From the IMG/VR virus record IMGVR_UViG_3300032401_001693, positions 37,812-101,811 of that record: a stretch of DNA of 64,000 nucleotides. One strand, 5' to 3'. The translations under genes and the position numbers were made by a program. Shown here piece by piece: positions 47,941 through 56,468 of this stretch. The DNA is from a virus. The notes beneath the pieces were generated by a model. That model had not been told where the DNA came from, searched no databases, and worked only from the letters and a program-made list of their open reading frames with translations. The number at the start of each line of letters is the position of its first letter. Positions within the stretch are counted from its first letter, which is position 1.

Positions 47941-50760
47941 ATGTTGTATGACTGCTTCTCGTTTTTCAATGAATTTGAGGTGTTAGATATTAGGTTACAT
48001 GAATTGGAATCCTGTGTAGATAAGTTTGTCTTAGTAGAATCTACAAAGACCCACAGAGGTAAGGAAAAACCACTATATTTTAACGAGAATAAGCATATGT
48101 TTAAGTATTATCTGGATAGGATTATCCATATTATTGTGGACGATCCACCGGGGTTAGATTCTGGAGGTTGGGGTTTAGAAAACTTTCAAAGGGACTGCAT
48201 CATGCGAGGATTGGAAGGTTGTAAATCAGAAGATGTCATATTGATCTCGGATGTGGATGAGATTCCTAGAGGTAGGATTGTACAGGATCAGCTATTGAGT
48301 AAATTAAAACCAATTCCAGATGGAGTTTTCTACACCTTTGAGCATGTGTTTTATTGCTATTATCTGAATGCCTATATTGAAAATTTGATTTGGAATGGAA
48401 CTTTTGCAGTAAACTACGGTACTCTTAGTAATAGGTCTCCTCAGATTTTTAGGGACTGGGTTAGGGAACTGCGTCCTAGAAGTAGGGAGGTGGAACTTAA
48501 GATAAAAAACGGAGGATGGCATTTTAGTTATTTGGCTTCTGTAGAAAAGATACAGGAGAAGATTAGTGCTTTGGCTCATTCAGAATTTGATACGAAAGTG
48601 ATTAATAATCCAGATTATCTAAAGAAGTGTATTTCTGAACTTAGGAGTTATATTCCTGGAAGTGAGGCAATAGTCCTGAAAGCTGAGGGGTTTTCTGACT
48701 GTGATCTTCCTTCCTATGTGAAAGAAAACAAAGATCGCTTTTCTAATTATATTAAGAGTGAGGGAGTTTCCTACATAGTTGCAGTAACTTCTGATTACAA
48801 GGGTTGTGGATTAGTTGACTCTTGGAGAAAAATAGGTGATAGTGAACTGATACAAATAAAGGGAGCTAATTCACTGGCTGAGGCCTATAATCAGGGAATT
48901 AAGCTGGCAAAACATAAAATAAAATGCTTCATACATCAGGATGTGATAATTTTGAATGATAGGCTTGAGGAAGCATTGGTTCGTTACTGTACTGAGGATG
49001 TTGGGATGGTGGGGGTAATAGGGACTAAAAATTCTGATGCTATACCTTGGTGGGAAGGTAGTATGCCTGGAATTTATAATAATCCATCCTCTGATCTTAT
49101 AGGTGGGATTTTGGATTCAGAGCTGGGATTTTGTATTTATAACCAGCAAGGTGGTGACTGTGCTCTTTTGGATGGTGTGTTTTTGGCAACTTGCCAGGAT
49201 ATTGAATTTGATGAGCGATATTTTGGATTTAATGTTGGGAAAATGTCATTCTACGATCAGGATATCTGCAGGCAACTGTTAGCTCGCGGGTTTAAGAATT
49301 TTTGTCTTCCATTAGGCCATCAATTAGTTGTTCATAATACTGGCAAGAGTTCATTTTTGGGATTTGAAGAAAATAAAAAGTTATACAAGGAGAAATGGAA
49401 CATGAAGAAAGGCAGAATCTTGGTAGATTGGCCAGCATCGCAAAAGATTTATGAATTGGATTTGCTACAGGATTTTCTTTCTGACAAGGGTATAAAGAGG
49501 GTTTTAGAGATTGGAACTTTTTTTGGAGGGACGACTTTGTTATGGGCTAAAATGGTAGAACCAGATGGTAGGGTCTATACCGCTGATATGGATGCACATC
49601 CTGGACGACAGTGTTATGATACGACTAAGTGGAAGAATCTAGTTGTTGATATGCAAGGAGATAGTCATGATCACCAGTTTAAGAAAAAACTCTATGAGGC
49701 TGTCGGTAAAGAAGTAGATATGCTTTTTGTGGATGGTGACCATAGTTATGAGGGAGTTAAGAAGGACTTTTATGATTATATACCCCTGGTTAAAAATGGT
49801 GGATATGTAGTTTTTCATGATATTATAGATTCTCCAGCCCATAGGTGGCAAGGTTGTATGGTTTCTGAATTTTGGGAGGAAATAAAAAAACAATATGAGT
49901 ATTGGGAATTCTATCAGCCTGATATGGCTGATCCTTCTTGTAGGGAAAACATACACATGGGAATTGGGGTTTTGAAACTTATGCTTAAATCCACTAGTCT
50001 CAAACTCAGTCTGGAAGAAAAGCCCAATGTATCAATAGTAGTTGGAACGGTTAATCATCTTGAGGATTGTCTGAAACCATGTCTAGAATCTGTACTAAAG
50101 TATACTAATCTAGAAGATAAGGAGGTTATCGTAGTAGCGAATGGGTGTACAGATGGAACAAGAGAATATGTTGAGAGTTTGGGCAAGCCTTTTAAATTAG
50201 TGTGGTTTGATAACCCGATAGGTCCTGGTGGATTTTGCAATGAGGGGATTAAGGCAGCTAAAGGCAAGTTTATTATTTTCCTAAGTAACGATACGGTTCT
50301 TCTGGATCAGAAGAAAGACGCATGGATTAGTTTGCTAAAGGTTCCGTTTGAAATAGACAGTACAGTTGGATTGACCTCTCCTATGAGATTTACCTTAGAC
50401 TTTGGCGATTTTTCTGCAGAGGCGGTGGCATACTGGTGTGTGATGATTAAGAGAGAAGTGTTTGATAAAGTTGGATATTTGGATGCAACTTTTTATAGTT
50501 CCTTTGGGCCTTTTGGAATTGAGGATATAGATTTTTCAATAAGAGCGACAAGGGCTGGTTACCGCCAAGTTCAGGTTCCTACTGATGTAACTTTTAAATT
50601 TCTAGAGGAAAAACCCATTATGAATTTTCCTATTTGGCATAAGGGGAGTGTAACGATAGATGAAATGTATAGGACTAAGGCTGATATCGGATTTAAGATG
50701 ATGGACGAAAAAAAGAATATGGAACTTATACGTGAGAGATATGGAACAAAAAGTGATTGA
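47941..50760 (+). CDS. four-domain GT17, GT, methyltransferase, GT2 fusion
   Basis: 939 residues, GAGGTG before ATG. Residues 1-265 match GT17 (MLYDCFSFFNEFEVLDIRLH, FVLVESTKTHRGKEKPL, LISDVDEIPRG), a beta-N-acetylglucosaminyltransferase family. Residues about 278-485 form a second, diverged GT-A-like domain (QGIKLAKHKIKCFIHQDVII). Residues about 515-665 are a Methyltransf_24 domain (VLEIGTFFGGTTLLWAKM, FVDGDHSYEGVKKDF). Residues about 690-930 are GT2 (VANGCTDGTREYVESLG, FLSNDTVLL). Probably a processive or multi-step glycan-assembly enzyme. Confidence 0.75.
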   Translation: MLYDCFSFFNEFEVLDIRLHELESCVDKFVLVESTKTHRGKEKPLYFNENKHMFKYYLDRIIHIIVDDPPGLDSGGWGLENFQRDCIMRGLEGCKSEDVILISDVDEIPRGRIVQDQLLSKLKPIPDGVFYTFEHVFYCYYLNAYIENLIWNGTFAVNYGTLSNRSPQIFRDWVRELRPRSREVELKIKNGGWHFSYLASVEKIQEKISALAHSEFDTKVINNPDYLKKCISELRSYIPGSEAIVLKAEGFSDCDLPSYVKENKDRFSNYIKSEGVSYIVAVTSDYKGCGLVDSWRKIGDSELIQIKGANSLAEAYNQGIKLAKHKIKCFIHQDVIILNDRLEEALVRYCTEDVGMVGVIGTKNSDAIPWWEGSMPGIYNNPSSDLIGGILDSELGFCIYNQQGGDCALLDGVFLATCQDIEFDERYFGFNVGKMSFYDQDICRQLLARGFKNFCLPLGHQLVVHNTGKSSFLGFEENKKLYKEKWNMKKGRILVDWPASQKIYELDLLQDFLSDKGIKRVLEIGTFFGGTTLLWAKMVEPDGRVYTADMDAHPGRQCYDTTKWKNLVVDMQGDSHDHQFKKKLYEAVGKEVDMLFVDGDHSYEGVKKDFYDYIPLVKNGGYVVFHDIIDSPAHRWQGCMVSEFWEEIKKQYEYWEFYQPDMADPSCRENIHMGIGVLKLMLKSTSLKLSLEEKPNVSIVVGTVNHLEDCLKPCLESVLKYTNLEDKEVIVVANGCTDGTREYVESLGKPFKLVWFDNPIGPGGFCNEGIKAAKGKFIIFLSNDTVLLDQKKDAWISLLKVPFEIDSTVGLTSPMRFTLDFGDFSAEAVAYWCVMIKREVFDKVGYLDATFYSSFGPFGIEDIDFSIRATRAGYRQVQVPTDVTFKFLEEKPIMNFPIWHKGSVTIDEMYRTKADIGFKMMDEKKNMELIRERYGTKSD

Positions 50761-51217
50761 AGGAACTAGGCTGAATTTAGTTCCTATAAATGAATCAGAT
50801 ATAGAGTGGTTGCGAGTAATTAGGAATCAGAACAAAGACCATTTTTTTGACAGTGGGGAGATATTACCTGAACAGCAGAAGATTTGGTATGAGCATTATC
50901 TAGGAAGTACTGATCAGATGTATATAGTTGAGCTGAAGTCTGGTGAGAAGATAGGAACGGTTGCATTGTATAATATAGATGATGATAATAAAACTGCTAC
51001 ATTTGGGAGAATAACTCTGTTGAAGGAATATAGGGGTAAAGGGTATGCAGAGGAATTTGTACGGCTACTAATAGACGAGGCTTTTGGTGGATTGGAGTTA
51101 CATAAACTTAAAGTAGAGGTTCATTTGGATAATATAGATGCTATAGCTATTTATGCCAGGTCTGGGTTTAGGGTAGCTACTAAACCTGTTCTTCTTTTAG
51201 AAAGGGTTAAAAAATGA
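50741..51217 (+). CDS. GNAT acetyltransferase (RimJ/RimL-like)
   Basis: ATG 50741 chosen, overlapping the previous gene. 158 residues. GTRLNLVPINESDIEWLRVI at the N-terminus, LLKEYRGKGYAEEFVRLLI (acetyl-CoA loop R-G-K-G-Y) and IYARSGFRVA near the end. Adjacent to a DegT aminotransferase, so it may N-acetylate an amino sugar, as PseH/WecD do; substrate inferred only. Confidence 0.75.
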   Translation: MEQKVIEGTRLNLVPINESDIEWLRVIRNQNKDHFFDSGEILPEQQKIWYEHYLGSTDQMYIVELKSGEKIGTVALYNIDDDNKTATFGRITLLKEYRGKGYAEEFVRLLIDEAFGGLELHKLKVEVHLDNIDAIAIYARSGFRVATKPVLLLERVKK

Positions 51218-52320
51218 TACCTGTATTTAGGCCCTCATTCGGAGAAGAGGAATTAGAAGCACTGAGGGAGACCTTCAGAACTGGATGGATAGGTTTGGGT
51301 CCTAAGACTAAAGAGTTTGAGGAAAAGTTTGCAGCATATATTGGGACAAAGTTTGCAGTTGCTGTCAATTCAGGAACAGCGGCACTCCATCTGGCATTAA
51401 AGGTACTTAATGTTGAGGGAATGGAAGTTATAACTACGCCTATGACTTTTATATCTACCAATCATGCGATTCTTTATAATGACGCAATTCCAGTATTTGC
51501 AGATATTGAGCCGGATACTTTTAATATTAGTCCTGTAGAGATAGAAAAGAATATTAGTGTAAAGACAAAAGCAATACTGGTAGTTCACTATGGTGGGCAT
51601 GCCTGTGATATGGATCCGATTCTAGAATTAGCAAGAGATAGGAACATTTATGTAGTAGAGGACGCTGCTCATGGTTGTGGTGGAGAATATAAAGGGCAGA
51701 AATTGGGATCTTTGGGATCTTTGGGATGCTTTAGTTTTCATGCAGTTAAAAATATGTCAACAGGAGAAGGTGGGGCAATTACTACTAATGATCCAGAGTT
51801 GTATGGGAGGTTGCTTAAGTTGAGATGGATGGGAATTTCAAGAGATACTTGGTCTAGGGAAGAAGAGGATAGGAAGTATTCATGGTATTATAATGTAGAA
51901 GAAGTGGGTTTCAAGTATCATATGAATGACATTTCGGCTTCTATTGGTTTAGTCCAGCTTGGGAAATTAGATAAAATGAACCAGAGAAGGAAGGAGCTAA
52001 CAGAAAGATACAATGAGGGCCTAAGGGGTTTGGAGTGGTTGGAAATTCCTATTGTCAGGCACTACGCAAAGTCTTCTTATCATAACTATGTGATAAGAAC
52101 TGAGAAAAGAGATTATCTTAATGCTTATCTGAAAGAGAAGGGGATCTCGACAGGTGTTCACTATATTCCTAGCAACCACTATGAGATGTACCTTACTTTT
52201 AAGGGGTGTACACCCGTTTCTGATTCCATTTGGAGGAAGGTACTAACTCTTCCGTTGTTTCCGGATTTAAGATATGAAGAGGTGGATTTTATTATCCATG
52301 AGATTGAGGAATCTAGATGA
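51214..52320 (+). CDS. DegT/DnrJ/EryC1 sugar aminotransferase
   Basis: 368 residues, the normal family length. IPVFRPSFGEEELEALRETF, GTKFAVAVNSGTAALHLAL, VEDAAHGCGGEYKG and SFHAVKNMSTGEGG with the PLP-binding Lys. Family enzymes transaminate keto sugars on nucleotide carriers. With the GNAT and the SDR it could yield an N-acylated amino-deoxy sugar. Confidence 0.85.
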   Translation: MIPVFRPSFGEEELEALRETFRTGWIGLGPKTKEFEEKFAAYIGTKFAVAVNSGTAALHLALKVLNVEGMEVITTPMTFISTNHAILYNDAIPVFADIEPDTFNISPVEIEKNISVKTKAILVVHYGGHACDMDPILELARDRNIYVVEDAAHGCGGEYKGQKLGSLGSLGCFSFHAVKNMSTGEGGAITTNDPELYGRLLKLRWMGISRDTWSREEEDRKYSWYYNVEEVGFKYHMNDISASIGLVQLGKLDKMNQRRKELTERYNEGLRGLEWLEIPIVRHYAKSSYHNYVIRTEKRDYLNAYLKEKGISTGVHYIPSNHYEMYLTFKGCTPVSDSIWRKVLTLPLFPDLRYEEVDFIIHEIEESR

Positions 52321-53024
52321 AAGCAGGATTGGTTTCTATTATAATAGCTACCTGTAATAATCACTTAGAAGATTGTCTTAAGCCTTGTATAGAAAGTATT
52401 ATTTCTAATACTGACTTGACAAAATCAGAGGTGGTAGTAGTGGCTAGTGGTTGCACGGATGGAACTAGAGAATATGTTAATTCCTTAGGATCACCTTTTA
52501 AGTTGGTATGGTATGAGGATATTGTTGGACTGCCCGCTGCTATAAATTCAGGAATATGGGTATCTGAGGGAGAGTGGATCGTCCATTTGGACGATGATAT
52601 AGTTATTCTACCTCATCAAGATGGATGGATTTTTGTATTAATGGAACCTTTTTTGAAAAACCCAAGAGTGGGAATTACAGGTCCTACAAAGATGACAATT
52701 TTTGATAGGTTCTTTTTGATTGGTTTTTGCGTCATGTTCAAAAGGGAGGTCTTTGATAGGGCAGGTCCATATGATGAGATATTTTCACCTGGTGCTGGGG
52801 AGGATACTGACTTTTGTTTAAAAGTGCAGGATGCAGGGTATAGATTGGTTCAGGTTCCCATTGAGAGCCAACTTGAAGCAAATCATGAGAATAGAGTTAT
52901 GGTGGGTGAATTTCCAATTTGGCATAAGGGAGAAAGAACTCTGTCTTTTATACCTGGTATTACTTATGATGAGATTATAACCAAAAATACGAAGATTCTA
53001 GTTGAAAGATATGGTAAAAGATAA
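52317..53024 (+). CDS. GT2 glycosyltransferase, paralogue
   Basis: 235 residues. VSIIIATCNNHLEDCLKPCI, VVVASGCTDGTREYVNSLG, WIVHLDDDIVIL and GAGEDTDFCLKVQDAGYRLV. Strongly similar to the C-terminal domain of the 939-residue protein and to the following genes, an expanded local family. Confidence 0.75.
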   Translation: MKAGLVSIIIATCNNHLEDCLKPCIESIISNTDLTKSEVVVVASGCTDGTREYVNSLGSPFKLVWYEDIVGLPAAINSGIWVSEGEWIVHLDDDIVILPHQDGWIFVLMEPFLKNPRVGITGPTKMTIFDRFFLIGFCVMFKREVFDRAGPYDEIFSPGAGEDTDFCLKVQDAGYRLVQVPIESQLEANHENRVMVGEFPIWHKGERTLSFIPGITYDEIITKNTKILVERYGKR

Positions 53025-53742
53025 AATAAGTATTATAATTCCTACTCTAAATCACTTGCAAGATTGCCTAAGACCTTGTGTAGAGAGCGTAATCAGATTT
53101 ACGGATTTTACCAATGTTGAGGTAATTATTTCAGCAAATGGTTGTACGGATGGAACTAGAGAATATGTTGACAGTCTCGGAGACTCCTTCAAATTGGTAT
53201 GGAACGAAGAACCTTTAGGATTTCCGAAAGCTATTAATGAGGGAATCAAAGCATCTGAAGGAGAGTTTATAGTTTTACTCAACAATGACACGGTGATTTT
53301 GGGACCTGATTGGTTGTCTTGGTTGAAAAGTCCCTTTTCCAATTCTTCGGTTGGTATAACAGGTCCTCTTAGAATGTACCAGCAAGAGACTCGACGGCTT
53401 TTTCTGATTTTCTTTTGTGTTATGATTAAGAGGGAGCTATTTGATAAGATTGGTTTGTTGGATGAGTCTTTTACCATTGGTGGTGGTGAAGATACAGATT
53501 TTTGTTTCAAAGCGGTAGATATGGGGTATAAGTTTATACAGGTTCCCTATGATGCAACGTGCTATGATGGTGATATGAATCCAATAGATGGCCTGGTGTT
53601 TACTTCAGAGTTTGCTATTGGGTGGTTTCCAATTTATCATAAGGGTGAGGTGACCACGCATGAGTCTAAAGATATAAGTGAGGTGCAAGCTTTGAATTTG
53701 AAAATACTTATGGATAGGTATGGCGATGGCACTAAAGTATAA
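53011..53742 (+). CDS. GT2 glycosyltransferase, paralogue
   Basis: ATG 53011 chosen over TTG 53002. 243 residues. ISIIIPTLNHLQDCLRPCVE, SANGCTDGTREYVDSLG, FIVLLNNDTVILGPDWLSW, GGGEDTDFCFKAVDMGY. Tandem duplicate of the preceding gene. Confidence 0.75.
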   Translation: MVKDKISIIIPTLNHLQDCLRPCVESVIRFTDFTNVEVIISANGCTDGTREYVDSLGDSFKLVWNEEPLGFPKAINEGIKASEGEFIVLLNNDTVILGPDWLSWLKSPFSNSSVGITGPLRMYQQETRRLFLIFFCVMIKRELFDKIGLLDESFTIGGGEDTDFCFKAVDMGYKFIQVPYDATCYDGDMNPIDGLVFTSEFAIGWFPIYHKGEVTTHESKDISEVQALNLKILMDRYGDGTKV

Positions 53743-55912
53743 GTGTTCTATTACTATTCCTAGTTGTAACGTAACTTACTTAAAATTATGTGTGAATGCT
53801 ATTGTTGCTTACACGGACATGAAAGATATAGAGATAATTATAGTGGCAAACGGGTGTGGGAATGATAATAGACAGGAGATTGAGTCACTGTTCTATGATA
53901 ACTCTGAATTAGGTGTTTTGTTATGGGCTGACTCCGCAATAGGATTTCCAAAAAGCTGCAATTTTGGTATACAGAACTCTTCAGGTGAGATCGTTATTTT
54001 GATGAACGATGATTTTGAGTTGCAGCCTCAGTCTGAGAATATGTGGATTCAGATGCTGCTGGAACCTTTCAAGAATCCGAGTGTAGGTATCACCGGACCT
54101 CAGAGAGGGTTTGATTGTTACTTAAGAAGAGAATGTATGGTTTTTAGTTGTGTGGCAATAAGGAGAGAAGTGTTTGATAGGATTGGGTTACTAGATGAGA
54201 TATTTTCTCCTGGAGGGTATGAAGATTTGGATTTTTGTGTAAGGGCGTGTGATGCGGGTTATGAGTTGGTACAGGTTCCTTATGAGATTGAGCCATTTAA
54301 GAAACCAAGGGATTTTCCGAAGGATCTGGAGAACTATGTGGCTTTGCACTCAGATTTTCCTGCTTGGCATGGTGGGTATGGGACACTTCTTAAGTTTTTC
54401 AATCTAGAAGAAATTAATTCTAGAAATTTGCATAGATATTTGAATAAAAATTTTTACAAGGAGGACAAAATGGGGATAACTGCTGAAGTGATTATGCCGT
54501 GCTTTAATGGAGAACAGAGTCTTCCTAAGACACTAAACTCACTACTTCTTCAAGCTTATCAACAATGGAGACTATGGTTCTGCAACGATGGATCTACTGA
54601 TAGGAGTTATGAGATTCTTATTAACTGGAGAAGAATTATTGGTGATGACCAGATAAGGGTATTTAGTGGGCTGAACCAAGGGGTTAGCAGAGCTAGAAAT
54701 TTTCTGAGGGCTAATATACTACAGAATGCTCCAGAAGATAGTATAATTTTCTTTTTGGACAGTGATGATTTTTGGCATCCAGAGCATATCTCTAAATACC
54801 TTGACTATTTTGAGAAGAATCCAGACACGGATTTTATATACTCAGATGTGAAATGTATATTTAGTGATGGTTCGGTAGCAATTCCTCGGGGTATAACTCA
54901 GCCTTACTTTGGTCCTCCAGTCTATATCAGTACGGTTGCCTTTAGGAAGAAGTGTTTTAGTGTTGGTGAGTTTGATTATAGGGTGGAAGGTAGGGAGGAT
55001 GTACTTTTATGGCTTAAAATAAAAGACGCGGGCTATAAGATAGCTCATTTGCCTATGATCCTGACTACGTATACTGTGAATGAGGGTGGGGTGGCTGGTT
55101 CTTGGAATGAAAATAAGGATGATATCTTTTGGAAAGAAGTTAAAAAGCTAAATGTTGAGGGGGAATTAGAAACATCAGTTGTAATTTCAAATTACAACTA
55201 CGGGAGATTTATAGGGGAAGCTATACAGAGTTGTTTGGATTTGAATCCTCCAGCTTCTGAGATTATTATTGTGGATGACTGTTCAACAGATGATAGTGTT
55301 AAAATTATTAAGGAATACTGTGAGAAGTACCCTGGTTTTATTAAATATGAGGTTTTGTCTAGCAATTATGGGTCTAGAGATAGGCCACTTAATGTAGGTA
55401 TTGGTTTGGCAAAAGGTAAGTATATTGTCACACTTGATTCTGACGATACTTTAGCTCCTGACTATTTTGAAAAAGTTCTACCCCAGTTCTCAAATGATAG
55501 GATAGGAGTGGTTCGGGTTGGGTATTACCTATTCACAGAAGGATTGTATTGGATGCCGGAAGTCTGGGCAACTGATGATCGGGTCAGGGATCTTTTGGAG
55601 ACTAATTATGTTCTATGTTCTTCCTGTTTTAGGAAGAAAGTGTGGGAGGAAATTGGTGGGTTTACTGAAAATGAATATAACAAAGAGGTAATCTTTTCAG
55701 ATTGGGATTTTTGGATTAGAACTGCTATTGCTGGGTGGGAGTTTTCTGATGCTTTTTATCCTCTTTGCAACTATAGAACTCATGAAGGGTCAGGAACTAA
55801 CAATATAGACTTTACATTTGCCTTTGAATATTTGAAGAGTAAGTATGCAGATTTAATAAAGCAAAAGGGCGTTACTATGAGAGTCCATACTTCTCCACCA
55901 GTTCTAGGGTAG
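53720..55912 (+). CDS. three-domain GT2 glycosyltransferase with internal start
   Basis: 730 residues with three GT2 domains: 1-250 (IIIVANGCGNDNRQEIESLF, ILMNDDFEL), about 251-480 (VIMPCFNGEQSLPKTLNSLL, FCNDGSTDRSYEIL, FFLDSDDFW), and about 482-730 (VVISNYNYGRFIGEAIQSCL, IVDDCSTDDSV, VTLDSDDTLAPDYFE). At the first junction an in-frame AAGGAGGACAAA plus ATG 54470 could start a separate two-domain protein. The arrangement looks like a fusion of two neighbouring genes. Confidence 0.75.
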   Translation: MAMALKYKCSITIPSCNVTYLKLCVNAIVAYTDMKDIEIIIVANGCGNDNRQEIESLFYDNSELGVLLWADSAIGFPKSCNFGIQNSSGEIVILMNDDFELQPQSENMWIQMLLEPFKNPSVGITGPQRGFDCYLRRECMVFSCVAIRREVFDRIGLLDEIFSPGGYEDLDFCVRACDAGYELVQVPYEIEPFKKPRDFPKDLENYVALHSDFPAWHGGYGTLLKFFNLEEINSRNLHRYLNKNFYKEDKMGITAEVIMPCFNGEQSLPKTLNSLLLQAYQQWRLWFCNDGSTDRSYEILINWRRIIGDDQIRVFSGLNQGVSRARNFLRANILQNAPEDSIIFFLDSDDFWHPEHISKYLDYFEKNPDTDFIYSDVKCIFSDGSVAIPRGITQPYFGPPVYISTVAFRKKCFSVGEFDYRVEGREDVLLWLKIKDAGYKIAHLPMILTTYTVNEGGVAGSWNENKDDIFWKEVKKLNVEGELETSVVISNYNYGRFIGEAIQSCLDLNPPASEIIIVDDCSTDDSVKIIKEYCEKYPGFIKYEVLSSNYGSRDRPLNVGIGLAKGKYIVTLDSDDTLAPDYFEKVLPQFSNDRIGVVRVGYYLFTEGLYWMPEVWATDDRVRDLLETNYVLCSSCFRKKVWEEIGGFTENEYNKEVIFSDWDFWIRTAIAGWEFSDAFYPLCNYRTHEGSGTNNIDFTFAFEYLKSKYADLIKQKGVTMRVHTSPPVLG

Positions 55913-55913
55913 T

Positions 55914-56399
55914 ATGTTAAAGTTGAATCTAGGGTGTGGAGATTATAGTCTTGATGGGTGGGTGAATATAGATCTTTACAATTCACAGGCTGATCTTTGC
56001 TGTGATGCAAGAAAACTGCCCTATGAAGGCAGTAGTGTAGATGAGATTTGGGCTTCTCACTTGATAGAGCACCTTGACTTTCGTCAGGGTCTAGAGGCTT
56101 TAACAGAGTGGTATAGAGTACTAAGGGTAGGAGGAAAGCTTAGTCTAGAAACTTTAGATTTTATAGGGTTATGTGGAGAGTTTCTGAGGTCTGGTGGTGA
56201 TGTACGTTTTTTTGATGCGTTTTTTGGATATCCGTGGGTTGAAGGCTCTGGGCATAAATTTTTATATACTGAGAGTCAGTTGAGGGGTACTTTGGAGGTA
56301 GTTGGCTTTAGAAATATTGTAGGAGTGAAACCTGATTCGGTAGGCGTAAAGAGTGGTTGGCCAGAATCTATATTTTTGAAAGTTGAGGTTTTTAAATGA
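55914..56399 (+). CDS. small SAM methyltransferase, paralogue 3
   Basis: 161 residues. LKLNLGCGDYSLDGWVNIDL, DARKLPYEGSSVDEIWASHL, IEHLDFRQGLEALTEW, GHKFLYTESQLRGTL. Same layout as 46384 and 46869. It precedes the second B12-radical SAM gene, as the other copies follow the first, suggesting duplication of a methyltransferase/radical SAM pair. Confidence 0.7.
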   Translation: MLKLNLGCGDYSLDGWVNIDLYNSQADLCCDARKLPYEGSSVDEIWASHLIEHLDFRQGLEALTEWYRVLRVGGKLSLETLDFIGLCGEFLRSGGDVRFFDAFFGYPWVEGSGHKFLYTESQLRGTLEVVGFRNIVGVKPDSVGVKSGWPESIFLKVEVFK

Positions 56400-56467
56400 A
56401 GAAACCAGGCCCAAAACCTGGGCATAATGAAGTTGTTTTAAATAAAATACGAAAGGAGGTGGTCTGA
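56396..56467 (+). CDS. 23-codon leader-like ORF
   Basis: ATGA-overlapping ORF MKKPGPKPGHNEVV then a short basic helix, ending two bases before the next GTG and covering its ribosome-binding site. It also contains a GCCCA/TGGGC hairpin. It may be a coupling leader or a gene remnant. Weak evidence beyond position. Confidence 0.3.
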   Translation: MKKPGPKPGHNEVVLNKIRKEVV

Positions 56468-56468
56468 G

